Source of the DNA: CALXOD01 sp964402715
Lineage (GTDB): Bacteria; Verrucomicrobiota; Lentisphaeria; Victivallales; Victivallaceae
DNA: 45,910 bases
Reading direction: 5' to 3'
Assembly (NCBI GenBank): GCA_964402715.1
Contig: CAYODJ010000016.1
Location: 1-45,910, forward strand
The notes below the pieces were generated by a model, which ran no database searches, had not been told where the DNA came from, and saw only the letters and a program-made list of their open reading frames with translations. Shown here in pieces: positions 17,575-26,119 of this stretch. How positions within the stretch are numbered: position 1 is the stretch's first letter; every line of letters starts with the position of its first letter. The position numbers and the translations under genes were made by a program.

Positions 17575-18723
17575 ATGGGTTTCTGTCCTGTTTGGTTGTG
17601 GATTCCGACGGCGATCGCGCTGTGTCTGTCGGGCTGCCGGCATAGCGTCGGCGGGGACGGAGGCGCAGCCTGCGGGAGGTGCGTTCTGTCCGCGGAGCGG
17701 GTCAGGGAGCTCGCCGGGCGGAATCTGCTGGATGTGCGTGTGGACGAGCTTATGCAGCGGCTCAGGCGGGAATACGCCGATCAGAGTCTGCTTCTGTCCG
17801 TGCCGGGACGGATTCGGGAACATGGCCCTGGCGGCGGGGACGCGGAGCGAGCCTCCTCGTCGGTGCGTCTGGCTCTGGAGCAGGCTCTGGCGTATCAGCG
17901 TCAGCTGCTGACGCCGGGAACGGAGACGGGGGCGAGTCTGGCGCGCGCCAGATGCATGCGGCAGCTTGAACTGGAGTGCGACGAGGCGGCCGCCGAGCTG
18001 TCCTCGCTCAAGGATCAGCTGGCAATGCTGCAGAGCGGGCGATCCGACGTCGCGGCGGCGAAAACATGCGAGCGTGAATTGCCGCAGGTGCGGCGCGCAC
18101 TGTCGGAGAAATATGTCGAGATCCGCACTCTGATCGGTGCGGAGGCGGAGGCGGACCTGGATCTGTCACGGGCGGAAATTCCGATGGTTGAAACGCCTGC
18201 GGCGGTGCAGCTGGAACTGGCGCTTTCACTGCGTCCGGAGTTCGCGGACACGCCGGTGCCTCCCGGGGAGTTGGCGGCGGCCGCCAGGAAGTTGAAGAAA
18301 TCGATGCTGCCGGGAGAGGAGGATCCGGTTCTGCACGGCTGGCGTTGCGTGGGGATGATGCTGCGTCTGCCGCGCCGGCTGGAGGAGCGTGAGGCGGCGG
18401 AGCGGCGCACGGCGCCGGCGACGCGTTACGTTCTGGCCGCGATGGCGGTGGATCTGCAGCTGACGCTGGATCGTGCGGAGGTGTCGCGATGCCGGAAGGA
18501 GTCGGAGTCGGCATCGGCGGCGTCCGGATCCGGCACGGACTCCAGACTGCGGCACGAGCGTTCGGAACTGGCGCTGCGCCTCGCCAATCTGCGTCTGGCG
18601 GCTGATTTGGGGCTTCCGGCGGGGACGGGATCGGCTGCGGCGCCGTCCGAGGGATCCGTTTCCGTGGACACCGAGTCCGCAGTGAATCTGCTGGTGAAAA
18701 TGTTTTCCGGCGGGACGGACTGA
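17575..18723 (+). CDS. TolC-like helical lipoprotein, divergent
   Basis: The 382-residue protein starts with a signal peptide ending in CLSGC, so it is a predicted lipoprotein. The remainder is rich in Arg, Glu, Ala and Leu and looks almost wholly alpha-helical. Two segments, LALEQALAYQRQLL near 102-115 and ERSELALRLANLRLAADLGLP near the C-terminus, recall outer-membrane factors of the TolC family. They lack the usual beta-barrel Gly/aromatic signatures. No partner MFP or pump gene is next to it, so it is better treated as a degenerate or specialised relative. It follows queA by 25 bp and precedes the HD gene, both on the same strand. Confidence 0.55.
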   Translation: MGFCPVWLWIPTAIALCLSGCRHSVGGDGGAACGRCVLSAERVRELAGRNLLDVRVDELMQRLRREYADQSLLLSVPGRIREHGPGGGDAERASSSVRLALEQALAYQRQLLTPGTETGASLARARCMRQLELECDEAAAELSSLKDQLAMLQSGRSDVAAAKTCERELPQVRRALSEKYVEIRTLIGAEAEADLDLSRAEIPMVETPAAVQLELALSLRPEFADTPVPPGELAAAARKLKKSMLPGEEDPVLHGWRCVGMMLRLPRRLEEREAAERRTAPATRYVLAAMAVDLQLTLDRAEVSRCRKESESASAASGSGTDSRLRHERSELALRLANLRLAADLGLPAGTGSAAAPSEGSVSVDTESAVNLLVKMFSGGTD

Positions 18724-18758
18724 TCCGGCGGCGGCAATGAAACGGACAAGGGATGTTC

Positions 18759-19532
18759 ATGACGGAAGAGAAGGATGAGCTCGGTGCATGGTTCAGCCGT
18801 TACGCCGAGGGTTTTCTGAACGGCGAGGACGATTTCGACAGGTCGATCCGGTTGAAGATAGAGCACTCGTTCCGTGTGCGGCGCGAGGCGATGTCGATAG
18901 CCGCCGCCGAGCATCTCCCGCCGACGGTTTCGCGGCTGATCGACACGGCGGCGATGCTGCACGACATCGGACGCTTCGAGCAGTTCCGACGGTTCCGGAC
19001 GTTCAACGACGACGAAAGCGTCGATCACGGAGCCCTGGGTGCGCGGCTGCTGGTGAAATCCGGTCCGCGTCTGAGCAGCATTCCCGCCGAGCGGGGCATG
19101 ATCCTGGCCGCAGTGCGCTGTCACAACGCGGTCGCCATTCCGAGACAGCTCGGGGGCGAGGCGCGACAGGTGGCGATGGTGGTGCGGGACGCGGACAAGC
19201 TGGACATTCTGCCGATTCTTCTCGGATATCTGGATCGCGCCGACAACGGCGACGTCATCTGGAATCTGACGGACGGAGACAGGCTGACGCCGGAAGTCCG
19301 TGACTGTCTGCTGCGCAGGCAGTCGCCGAGACACCGCGATTTTCACACCGCCGCGGATTTCGTCGCCTCGAAAATGGGATGGGTGTATGATTTGAACTGC
19401 CGTCATACATGCGTCGAATTCATACGTCGGAACTACCTTGGACGGCTGCTGCGCCATCTGCCGGACACCCCTGAGATTTCGGAAATTTTCGCTCTGGCCT
19501 CCGGAGAGCTTGAGTCTCGGCGGATGCGGTAG
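18759..19532 (+). CDS. HD-domain phosphohydrolase
   Basis: The 257-residue protein has the metal-binding HD-domain pattern. His lies in KIEHSFRVRREA, the HD pair in AMLHDIGRFEQF, His in DHGALGARLL, and the distal Asp in VRDADKLDILP. HD proteins hydrolyse phosphodiesters or phosphomonoesters of nucleotides. The N-terminus and LHDIGRFEQ motif match an uncharacterised metabolic HD group, and no c-di-GMP-specific HD-GYP motif is present. The start is set at 18759 because AAGGG at 18748-18752 is 6 nt upstream; an in-frame ATG at 18753 is less well placed. The next promoter overlaps its 3' end, so it closes this operon. Confidence 0.87.
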   Translation: MTEEKDELGAWFSRYAEGFLNGEDDFDRSIRLKIEHSFRVRREAMSIAAAEHLPPTVSRLIDTAAMLHDIGRFEQFRRFRTFNDDESVDHGALGARLLVKSGPRLSSIPAERGMILAAVRCHNAVAIPRQLGGEARQVAMVVRDADKLDILPILLGYLDRADNGDVIWNLTDGDRLTPEVRDCLLRRQSPRHRDFHTAADFVASKMGWVYDLNCRHTCVEFIRRNYLGRLLRHLPDTPEISEIFALASGELESRRMR

Positions 19533-19538
19533 TATATT
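19510..19538 (+). promoter_or_regulatory. sigma70-type promoter of the YeeE/YedE pair
   Basis: TTGAGT (19510-19515) and TATATT (19533-19538) are separated by 17 bp. The promoter lies across the HD gene stop codon and gives a GC-rich leader of about 100 nt before ATG 19645. Confidence 0.6.
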
Positions 19539-19644
19539 ACTCCCGAGGGTGTCCGGGACGCCGCAGGCGGTCCGCGCCGGATCGTGGATTGACGGCGGCT
19601 AATGCGGCCGGCGCATGGGACGGAGGGACGGCGAGGTTTAGGTT

Positions 19645-20199
19645 ATGAATCTGCTTACCGCTAAATGGCCTTTTTACATCAGCGGAACGCTTCTGGCGCT
19701 GATGATGGTGCTCTCTTTCTATGTTTTCGACGATGTGATCGGTCTGGGGGACGCGATGACGGTGGTCACCGAGTATTGCGGCGACACGGTGATGGATCGG
19801 AGCATGGGCGAGCCGCCCCCTCTGGACTGGCAGCTCGGGCTGCTGATCGGTCTGTTCGTGGGCTCCCTGGTCGGCGCGGTGGTGGGGAACAAGTTCAAAC
19901 CGGAGTTCATGTCCGACGGGGACGGGTCCTTCACGGTGAAGATTCTGCGCACTGTGGGCTGCGGCATGCTCGGCGGTTTTCTGACGATGCTCGGCATTCA
20001 GCTTGCCGGGGATTCGGTGTTCGGTCAGCTGGCCGCCGCAGTGCAGCTTTCCGGCGGCGCGTGGGTGTTTTTAATCGCCATGTCCGTGACCGGCTGCGCC
20101 CTGGCGATTCTGCTTGAACGGCGCGGCGAGGGAGGAGCGTCCGGCAAGCCGGCTGCCGGTCACGGGGAGCCTAGAAAAAGCGCGGCGAAAGGAAAGTAG
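19645..20199 (+). CDS. YeeE/YedE family membrane protein, first half
   Basis: This 184-residue integral membrane protein has about four hydrophobic segments. They include WPFYISGTLLALMMVLSF, LGLLIGLFVGSLVGAVVG, a Gly-rich GCGMLGGFLTMLGIQLAG, and WVFLIAMSVTGCALAIL. The Gly-rich segment resembles the conserved YeeE/YedE (TsuA-like) core, a family associated with thiosulfate or other sulfur-compound uptake. Full-length members have the two halves in one chain; here the second half is encoded by the next gene, 5 bp downstream. No TusA or sulfurtransferase gene is adjacent. Transport of a sulfur anion is inferred from family only. Confidence 0.68.
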   Translation: MNLLTAKWPFYISGTLLALMMVLSFYVFDDVIGLGDAMTVVTEYCGDTVMDRSMGEPPPLDWQLGLLIGLFVGSLVGAVVGNKFKPEFMSDGDGSFTVKILRTVGCGMLGGFLTMLGIQLAGDSVFGQLAAAVQLSGGAWVFLIAMSVTGCALAILLERRGEGGASGKPAAGHGEPRKSAAKGK

Positions 20200-20204
20200 A
20201 AGTC

Positions 20205-20768
20205 ATGCATCCGCTCGATCTCTCGGATAATTACAAGCTCGCGGCCGCGATCATTGTCGGGATGGCGTTCGGATTCGCTTTCATCAAGAGCGATCTGACG
20301 TGGACGAACAGTCTGCTGGACGCGATGAGGCTGCGCAACGGCCGCATCATCAAAACGATGCTGCTGACGCTTGCGGCGGGGACGGTGCTCTTCTTCTGCG
20401 CCAGACGGATCGGTCTGGCGGAGGTGAGGGTGAGGCCGTCCTACTTCTGGGGCTCTCTTCTGGGCGGCGTGTTCACCGGCGTCGGCATGGTGCTGTGCGC
20501 CATGACGCCCATGACGGCGCTGTCGAACGTCGCCGCAGGGCGTTTTCATGCCGTCTGGCCTCTGGCCGGGATGCTGCTGGCGATGTCGGCGGTGCGGCTG
20601 GTCTCCGATCAGTTGTCGCGTTCCATCTACCGATGGAGCGAACCGATGTCCGCGCCTCCGGAGCCGTGGTCATTCTGGGCGGTCGACAATCCGGCGCTGT
20701 ACGCCGCGGGAATCCTGACGGCGCTTCTGCTTCTGGTGCATTTCACCGTCGGCGATCCGGAGGAGTGA
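20205..20768 (+). CDS. YeeE/YedE family membrane protein, second half
   Basis: The 187-residue protein has hydrophobic segments at about 11-27, 50-66, 82-104, 112-132 and 160-182. It carries the family core as GVFTGVGMVLCAMTPMTALSNVAAG, including Gly, Cys and Pro positions typical of YeeE/YedE. It begins 5 bp after its partner, so the two are probably made together and pair as one transporter. Expression is likely from the promoter at 19510-19538. The only downstream neighbour on the strand is leuC, 81 bp away, which has no obvious functional link. Confidence 0.7.
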   Translation: MHPLDLSDNYKLAAAIIVGMAFGFAFIKSDLTWTNSLLDAMRLRNGRIIKTMLLTLAAGTVLFFCARRIGLAEVRVRPSYFWGSLLGGVFTGVGMVLCAMTPMTALSNVAAGRFHAVWPLAGMLLAMSAVRLVSDQLSRSIYRWSEPMSAPPEPWSFWAVDNPALYAAGILTALLLLVHFTVGDPEE

Positions 20769-20849
20769 CGGCTGTCCGACCCGGAATCCGTCCGCGTTCC
20801 TTGTGTGGCTAAAATGATGCGGTTCGTAATGCAGGAGGTTGTCTGACGA

Positions 20850-22136
20850 ATGGGAAAGACATTGGTGCAGAAAATTTTCGACGCCCACCGCGTCGACACG
20901 CCGGCCCCGGGCGTCGCGGTGCTGTCGCTGGATCGGGTGTTCTGTCATGAGATCACCACGCCGATTGCGCTGAACGATCTTGCGGCGAAAGGCAAGGACC
21001 GGGTTTTCGATCCGTCCCGCATCAAGGCGGTGATCGATCACGTGACTCCGGCCAAGGACTCCAAGACCGCCGAGCAGGGCAAGACACTGCGGGAATGGGC
21101 GCATCGTCACGGAGTCCGTGATTTCTTCGACGTCGGCCGGAACGGGGTCTGTCACGCAATTTTTCCGGAGAAAGGCTTTGTGCGGCCCGGTTTCGTCATC
21201 ATCATGGGGGATTCTCACACGTGCACGCACGGAGCTTTCGGAGCTTTCGCCGCCGGAGTGGGAACCACCGATCTGGAGGTGGGCATTCTCAAGGGCGTCT
21301 GCGCCATGCGCGATCCGGAGACCATTCAGATCAGGATTTCCGGCAGGCTCCGTCCGGGAGTGTTCGCCAAGGACGTCATACTGGCGGTGATCAAGAAATT
21401 GTCGGTCGGCGGAGCGACGGACAAGGTCATAGAATTCGCGGGGCCGGTGGTCGACGCGCTGGATATGGATTCGCGCATGACGCTGTGCAACATGGCGGTC
21501 GAGGCCGGCGCCACCTGCGGCGTCTGCTATCCGGACATGACGACGGTGGAGTACCTGTGGCCGTTCATCCGGGAGGATTTCACCGACAGAGAGGCCGCGC
21601 TGACGGAATATTCCAGATGGCGTCCGGACGCCGATGCTGAATATTCCGCGGTCATCGATCTGAACGTCGACGCCCTGGAGCCGCAGACGACGTACGGCTA
21701 CAAGCCGGATCAGGTGAAGAATGTAAGCGAAATGTCCGGCACGCCGGTCAATCAGGTTTACATCGGATCCTGCACCAACGGACGGCTGGGGGATTTGCGC
21801 ATCGCGGCGGAGGTTCTGGCCGGGCGCAGGATTCATCCGGGCGTGCGCGGCATTGTGTCGCCCGCGACTCCGAAGATTTATTCCCAGGCGCTGGAGGAGG
21901 GATTGATCAAGATTTTCATGGACGCAGGTTTCTGCGTGACGAATCCCACCTGCGGAGCCTGTCTGGGAATGAGCAACGGCGTTCTGGCCGACGGAGAAGT
22001 GTGCGCCTCGACCACCAATCGCAATTTCAACGGGCGCATGGGGCGCGGCGGCATGGTTCATCTGATGAGTCCGGCGACTGCGGCCGCGACCGCCGTCGCG
22101 GGGGTGATCACCAATTCGCCGCTGTTTAAAAAGTGA
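20850..22136 (+). CDS. leuC: 3-isopropylmalate dehydratase large subunit
   Basis: LeuC with LeuD isomerises 2-isopropylmalate to 3-isopropylmalate in leucine synthesis. The 428-residue aconitase-fold protein has GDSHTCTHGAFGAFAAGVG and the three [4Fe-4S] ligands Cys308 (GSCTNGR), Cys368 and Cys371 (CGACLG). The sequence belongs to the shorter LeuC/homoaconitase type also found in archaea. A related role, such as dehydrating another malate homologue, therefore cannot be excluded. AGGAGG at 20833-20838 precedes the start. leuD follows after 20 bp. leuA and leuB are not in the window. Confidence 0.92.
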   Translation: MGKTLVQKIFDAHRVDTPAPGVAVLSLDRVFCHEITTPIALNDLAAKGKDRVFDPSRIKAVIDHVTPAKDSKTAEQGKTLREWAHRHGVRDFFDVGRNGVCHAIFPEKGFVRPGFVIIMGDSHTCTHGAFGAFAAGVGTTDLEVGILKGVCAMRDPETIQIRISGRLRPGVFAKDVILAVIKKLSVGGATDKVIEFAGPVVDALDMDSRMTLCNMAVEAGATCGVCYPDMTTVEYLWPFIREDFTDREAALTEYSRWRPDADAEYSAVIDLNVDALEPQTTYGYKPDQVKNVSEMSGTPVNQVYIGSCTNGRLGDLRIAAEVLAGRRIHPGVRGIVSPATPKIYSQALEEGLIKIFMDAGFCVTNPTCGACLGMSNGVLADGEVCASTTNRNFNGRMGRGGMVHLMSPATAAATAVAGVITNSPLFKK

Positions 22137-22156
22137 TTTCGGGAGACCTGCGCACG

Positions 22157-22681
22157 ATGAAAAACTTCAATGGAAGAATTCTTTTTCTCGACCGTTCGGA
22201 CATCAACACCGACGAGATCATCCCCGCGAAGTATCTGACCGAACTGACCAAGGAGACCCTGCGTCCGTACTGCCTGGAGGATTTGTCTCTGCCGGGGTTC
22301 GATCCGAAGCGTGACGTGGCGGGCAAGTCGGTCATCGTCACCCGCGCCAATTTCGGCTGCGGATCGTCGCGGGAGCATGCTCCGTGGACGCTGGAATGCA
22401 ACGGCATCAATCTGGTCATCGCGGAGAATTTCGCCCGCATTTTCCGTCAGAACATGTTCAACTGCGGCGGCATGGCGGTGTCCTTGGACGCGGGGGCGAT
22501 CGGCGAGATTTTTGACGTGTTCGCCTCTTCGGGGGCGGAATGCACGACCGATCTGCAGCGGAGAACGTTCACCATCGGCAACTCCGCAGAGCGCCGCGTC
22601 TATCCTTTCGACATCGGGGAGTTCGACATGGAGCTGGTGAAGGCCGGCGGCTGGGTGGGCTACGCCGACATGAAATATTGA
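22157..22681 (+). CDS. leuD: 3-isopropylmalate dehydratase small subunit
   Basis: LeuD is the swivelling small subunit that completes the LeuCD dehydratase. The 174-residue protein has FLDRSDINTDEIIPAKYL near the N-terminus and the substrate loop ANFGCGSSREHAPW. It also has FARIFRQNMFNCG. Its length and motifs match the archaeal-type small subunit. The start is placed at ATG 22157, with GGGAGA at 22141-22146 as ribosome site; upstream codons in the frame overlap the end of leuC. It is the last gene of the leuCD unit, with 77 bp before tsaD. Confidence 0.93.
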   Translation: MKNFNGRILFLDRSDINTDEIIPAKYLTELTKETLRPYCLEDLSLPGFDPKRDVAGKSVIVTRANFGCGSSREHAPWTLECNGINLVIAENFARIFRQNMFNCGGMAVSLDAGAIGEIFDVFASSGAECTTDLQRRTFTIGNSAERRVYPFDIGEFDMELVKAGGWVGYADMKY

Positions 22682-22758
22682 TGGAGACGGACGGATGCGC
22701 GTGATTCCGTGCCGAGCGGCGGCGAATCCGGAGGATTTTCACTTTCGTTGCTGTTCTT

Positions 22759-23835
22759 ATGAGCCTGATTCTAGGGATTGAAAGCAGCTGCGACGAGACT
22801 GCGGCGGCCGTTGTCTGCGACGGCTACAAGGTGCTGTCCAACGCGGTCGCGTCGCAGATTGCCAAGCATGCGGCGCACGGCGGCGTGGTGCCGGAGCTGG
22901 CGGCGCGCGAGCACCTGACCGCCTTGAAGCCGGTGCTTGCCGAAGCCCTGCAGACGGCCGGAATCTCCATGAGCGATGTGGACGCAGTGGCGGTCACCCA
23001 GGGGCCGGGACTGATTCCGGCGCTGCTGGTCGGACTTAATTTCGCCAAGGGGCTGGCAATGGGACATGGCAAGCCGCTTTGCGCCGTCAACCACTTTGTC
23101 GCGCACATCTACGGCGCTTTTCTGGAGTCCGGATACGGCGTGCTGGAGGATCCGGAGTCATATCCGCTGCTCGCGCTGGTTGTGTCGGGCGGACATACCT
23201 CGCTGCTGCTGATCGAGTCCGGCGGCGACGCCAGACAGCTCGGGTGCACGCTGGACGACGCTGCGGGGGAGGCTCTGGACAAGGCGTCCAAGCTTCTGGG
23301 GCTGGGATATCCGGGCGGACCGGCGATGCAGGCGGCCGCCGAGGGCGGAGACAGCGCCAGAATAGATTTTCCGCGTCCGCTGACCGCCCGGCCGGGGAAG
23401 GCGTTTCCCGACGAACACCGATATGATTTCAGTTTCAGCGGCGTGAAGACCGCTCTGCTGTACTATGTCCGGCGCGAGACGGAACGCAACGGCGGAACTT
23501 TTCCGCAGGAGCTTCTTCGTGACACGGCGGCAAGTTTTCAAGAGGCCGTCGTCGACGTGCTGGTCGGGAAGACGTTGCTGGCCGCGCACGACTTCCATGT
23601 ACGCGGCATCGTCGTGTGCGGAGGAGTCGCCTGCAATTCCGTGCTGCGGGAGCGGTTCCGCCGTCAGACGCCGGAGGCCGTGCGGCTGCATCTGACTGAA
23701 CGCGGGTACTGCACGGACAATGCGGCGATGGTCGCCGGATGCGGGTGGCATTTCTTCCGGAAAGGCGAATTCGTCGGTCAGGACATCGACGCGTTCGCCA
23801 GGCTGCCGCAGATTACGCATGTGCCGTTCGTGTAA
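22759..23835 (+). CDS. tsaD: tRNA N6-adenosine threonylcarbamoyltransferase TsaD
   Basis: TsaD transfers threonylcarbamoyl to adenosine-37 of tRNA. The 358-residue ASKHA-fold protein begins ILGIESSCDETAAAVV and contains the metal-binding NHFVAHIYGAF (His112, His116). It also contains VVSGGHTSLLL, YDFSFSGVKTALL and CTDNAAMVAGCGWH. All are diagnostic and the length is typical. It needs TsaE, which is encoded earlier in the window on the other strand, and TsaB, which is not visible. It is followed by gph after 38 bp. Confidence 0.97.
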   Translation: MSLILGIESSCDETAAAVVCDGYKVLSNAVASQIAKHAAHGGVVPELAAREHLTALKPVLAEALQTAGISMSDVDAVAVTQGPGLIPALLVGLNFAKGLAMGHGKPLCAVNHFVAHIYGAFLESGYGVLEDPESYPLLALVVSGGHTSLLLIESGGDARQLGCTLDDAAGEALDKASKLLGLGYPGGPAMQAAAEGGDSARIDFPRPLTARPGKAFPDEHRYDFSFSGVKTALLYYVRRETERNGGTFPQELLRDTAASFQEAVVDVLVGKTLLAAHDFHVRGIVVCGGVACNSVLRERFRRQTPEAVRLHLTERGYCTDNAAMVAGCGWHFFRKGEFVGQDIDAFARLPQITHVPFV

Positions 23836-23873
23836 GACGGCGGCATGAGTCCGGGGGGGAGAGAGCGTCTGCC

Positions 23874-24551
23874 ATGACCCGCGACCGCTGCATTCTCTTT
23901 GATCTGGACGGAACGCTGGTGGATTCGCTGCCGGACATTGCGGCCGCGGTCAACGCGGCGCGCGCCGCTTTGGCACTGGATCCTCTCCCGGTGGCGGAGA
24001 TCGCCGGGATGATCGGATGCGGCATGGAGTCGCTGGTGCGGCGGGCGGTCGAGGGGGAGCATGCGGACGCGGCTGCGGCGCTGCGGATGACGCGGGACTA
24101 TTATCTGGAGCATCCAGCGGAAGATACCAGGCCGTACCCCGGAGTGACGGAGGGACTGAGCCGGCTGCGCCGGCGCGGCTTCCGTCTGGGCGTGGTCACC
24201 AACAAACCCCGGGCGATTGCGGAACTGGTGCTGCGAAAACTGGATCTTCTGCGGTTCATGGACAGGACGCTCGGGGACGACGGGAGGCTGCGGCTCAAGC
24301 CGGATCCGGAAGGATGTCTGCTGCTTCTGACGCAGTTCGGCGTGCCGCCCCGGGACGGCTGGGTGGTGGGAGACAACTGGACCGACCTCGAGGCCGGCCG
24401 CCGCGCGGGGATGCGCAGGGTCTGGGCGCGGTGGGGATACGGGGATCCCCGTGACGAAAGTTGGGATTTCGCATGTGCGGATTTCGCGGAGGTTGTGAAA
24501 TATTTGGAAGAGCAGATTGACAATCTATCGGAGAAAGCTGGACAAAAATGA
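23874..24551 (+). CDS. gph: HAD-superfamily phosphatase, phosphoglycolate phosphatase-like
   Basis: The 225-residue HAD hydrolase has motif I FDLDGTLVDS at about 9-18. A helical cap follows (IAGMIGCGMESLVRRA, as in Gph). Motif II is VVTNKP, motif III is a Lys in KPDPEG, and motif IV is VVGDNWTDLEAGRRAG. Gph removes 2-phosphoglycolate formed during DNA repair; related HADs such as pyrophosphatase PpaX look similar, so the substrate is probable only. Its last 4 nt (ATGA) overlap the pgi start, which indicates translational coupling in the gph-pgi-rsmE-rpe block. Confidence 0.86.
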   Translation: MTRDRCILFDLDGTLVDSLPDIAAAVNAARAALALDPLPVAEIAGMIGCGMESLVRRAVEGEHADAAAALRMTRDYYLEHPAEDTRPYPGVTEGLSRLRRRGFRLGVVTNKPRAIAELVLRKLDLLRFMDRTLGDDGRLRLKPDPEGCLLLLTQFGVPPRDGWVVGDNWTDLEAGRRAGMRRVWARWGYGDPRDESWDFACADFAEVVKYLEEQIDNLSEKAGQK

Positions 24552-26119
24552 AAGATTGGACGGAACGCAATCGCAGGTATACGCTGATAAACGGGGAAGA
24601 ACGGTTTGCCGTTAATTTCGCCGGCATGAGATTCACGGACGAGGATCTGAACGCGCTGTCGGGAAAATTCGCCGACGCGGCCGGGGAGATGAGGAAGCTG
24701 GAGGCGGGGGAAGTGAAGAATCCCGACGAGAACCGCCGGGTGACCCATTTCACGGACCGCGCCGGATATGTGCGCAGCGAGCTGTTCTACGCGGTGGAAG
24801 CCTTTGTCGAGGACGTGCACAGCGGAGCGCTTGCCGGCAGCACGGGGAAGCGGTTCGACGCGGTCGTGGTCAACGGCATCGGCGGCTCGGCGCTCGGGCC
24901 GCAGCTTCTGCAGTTCGCTCTCAACGGGCCGTACTGGAACGAACTTCCGGCCGAACGCCGCCGCCGGTATCTCAAGATCTATTTCCTTGACAACACGGAC
25001 TCCGCCGGATTGTCCGACCTGATCGCGGTCATGGATCTGGAGCGCACCCTGCACCTCACCATTTCCAAATCCGGCGGCACGCAGGAGACGAAAAACAATC
25101 TGGACGCGCTGGAGGATCTCTATCGTGCGCGGCATCTGGACTTCGCCCGGCACGCCGCCGCCATCACCATGAGGGGCAGTGCGCTGGACAGCAAGGCCTG
25201 CGGCGAAAAATGGCTGCGCGTGTTCGAAATGTCCGAGTCCATTGGCGGGCGCACCAGCGAGACGAGCATCGTCGGCCACCTGCCGGCCGCGCTGACGGGG
25301 ATAGATTTCAGGGAGTTCATCTGCGGCGCCTGCCGAATGGATGAATGGACACGCGCCGCCGACTTCCGGAGCAATCCGGCCGCGATGCTGGCCGCGATGT
25401 GGTACATCGCCGGCAACGGCCGGGGAGATCGCAACATGGTGATTGTGCCTTATTCCGACCGGCTGATACTGCTTTCGCGCTATCTGCAGCAGCTGGTCAT
25501 GGAAAGTCTGGGCAAGGAGCTGGATCTGGACGGCAAGACGGTGCATCAGGGGCTGAGCGTGTTCGGCAACAAGGGAGGCACCGATGCCCACGCCTTTATT
25601 CAGCAGCTCAACGACGGCAGGGACGACTTCTTCGTCACATTCGTCGAGGTGCTGCAGGACGCCATGACGGTGCCGCTGCCGGGCGACGTTTCCATGGGAG
25701 ACTATCTGCACGGATTCATGGCCGGCCTCAGCGCGGCGCTGCGCAGGAAAGGACGTCAGGTGATCACCATTCAGATTGAACGGGTCGGCGCGGCCGAGCT
25801 TGGAATGCTGATCGCGCTTTACGAACGGGCGGTCGCGATTTACGCCGAATTGATTCACATCAACGCGTTTCATCAACCCGGTGTTCAGGCCTACAAAAAG
25901 GCGGCGGGCGCGGTGCTGCAGCTGCGCCGATCCCTGTTCGGAAGCCTTGCCAAGTTAGGCGCGGTGGACGGCACCGCCGCCGAAATTGCCGAACGTGCGG
26001 GCATGGGGGATTCGGCGGTGGAGGTCGCCGGACTGCTGGACAAGGCCGCTTTGAACAGCGATCGGGTCAGACGCCGCTATGACGGCGTGCGTGGTGAATG
26101 GGTGTACATGGTGCGGTGA
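24548..26119 (+). CDS. pgi: glucose-6-phosphate isomerase
   Basis: Pgi interconverts glucose-6-phosphate and fructose-6-phosphate in glycolysis. The 523-residue protein has VNGIGGSALGPQ, the phosphate-binding TISKSGGTQET, a GGRTSETSIVG loop with the family's GGR(T/F)S pattern, and FGNKGGTDAHAFIQQL. The length is within the family range. It overlaps gph by 4 nt and rsmE by 4 nt (GTGA). rpe, also in central sugar-phosphate metabolism, is just downstream, so the block mixes glycolysis, pentose phosphate and rRNA methylation genes. Confidence 0.95.
   Translation: MKDWTERNRRYTLINGEERFAVNFAGMRFTDEDLNALSGKFADAAGEMRKLEAGEVKNPDENRRVTHFTDRAGYVRSELFYAVEAFVEDVHSGALAGSTGKRFDAVVVNGIGGSALGPQLLQFALNGPYWNELPAERRRRYLKIYFLDNTDSAGLSDLIAVMDLERTLHLTISKSGGTQETKNNLDALEDLYRARHLDFARHAAAITMRGSALDSKACGEKWLRVFEMSESIGGRTSETSIVGHLPAALTGIDFREFICGACRMDEWTRAADFRSNPAAMLAAMWYIAGNGRGDRNMVIVPYSDRLILLSRYLQQLVMESLGKELDLDGKTVHQGLSVFGNKGGTDAHAFIQQLNDGRDDFFVTFVEVLQDAMTVPLPGDVSMGDYLHGFMAGLSAALRRKGRQVITIQIERVGAAELGMLIALYERAVAIYAELIHINAFHQPGVQAYKKAAGAVLQLRRSLFGSLAKLGAVDGTAAEIAERAGMGDSAVEVAGLLDKAALNSDRVRRRYDGVRGEWVYMVR

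Noticed and set aside
24101..25876. Minus-strand open frame of about 590 codons opposite gph and pgi
   Set aside because: It crosses two well-conserved plus-strand genes and shows no motif.
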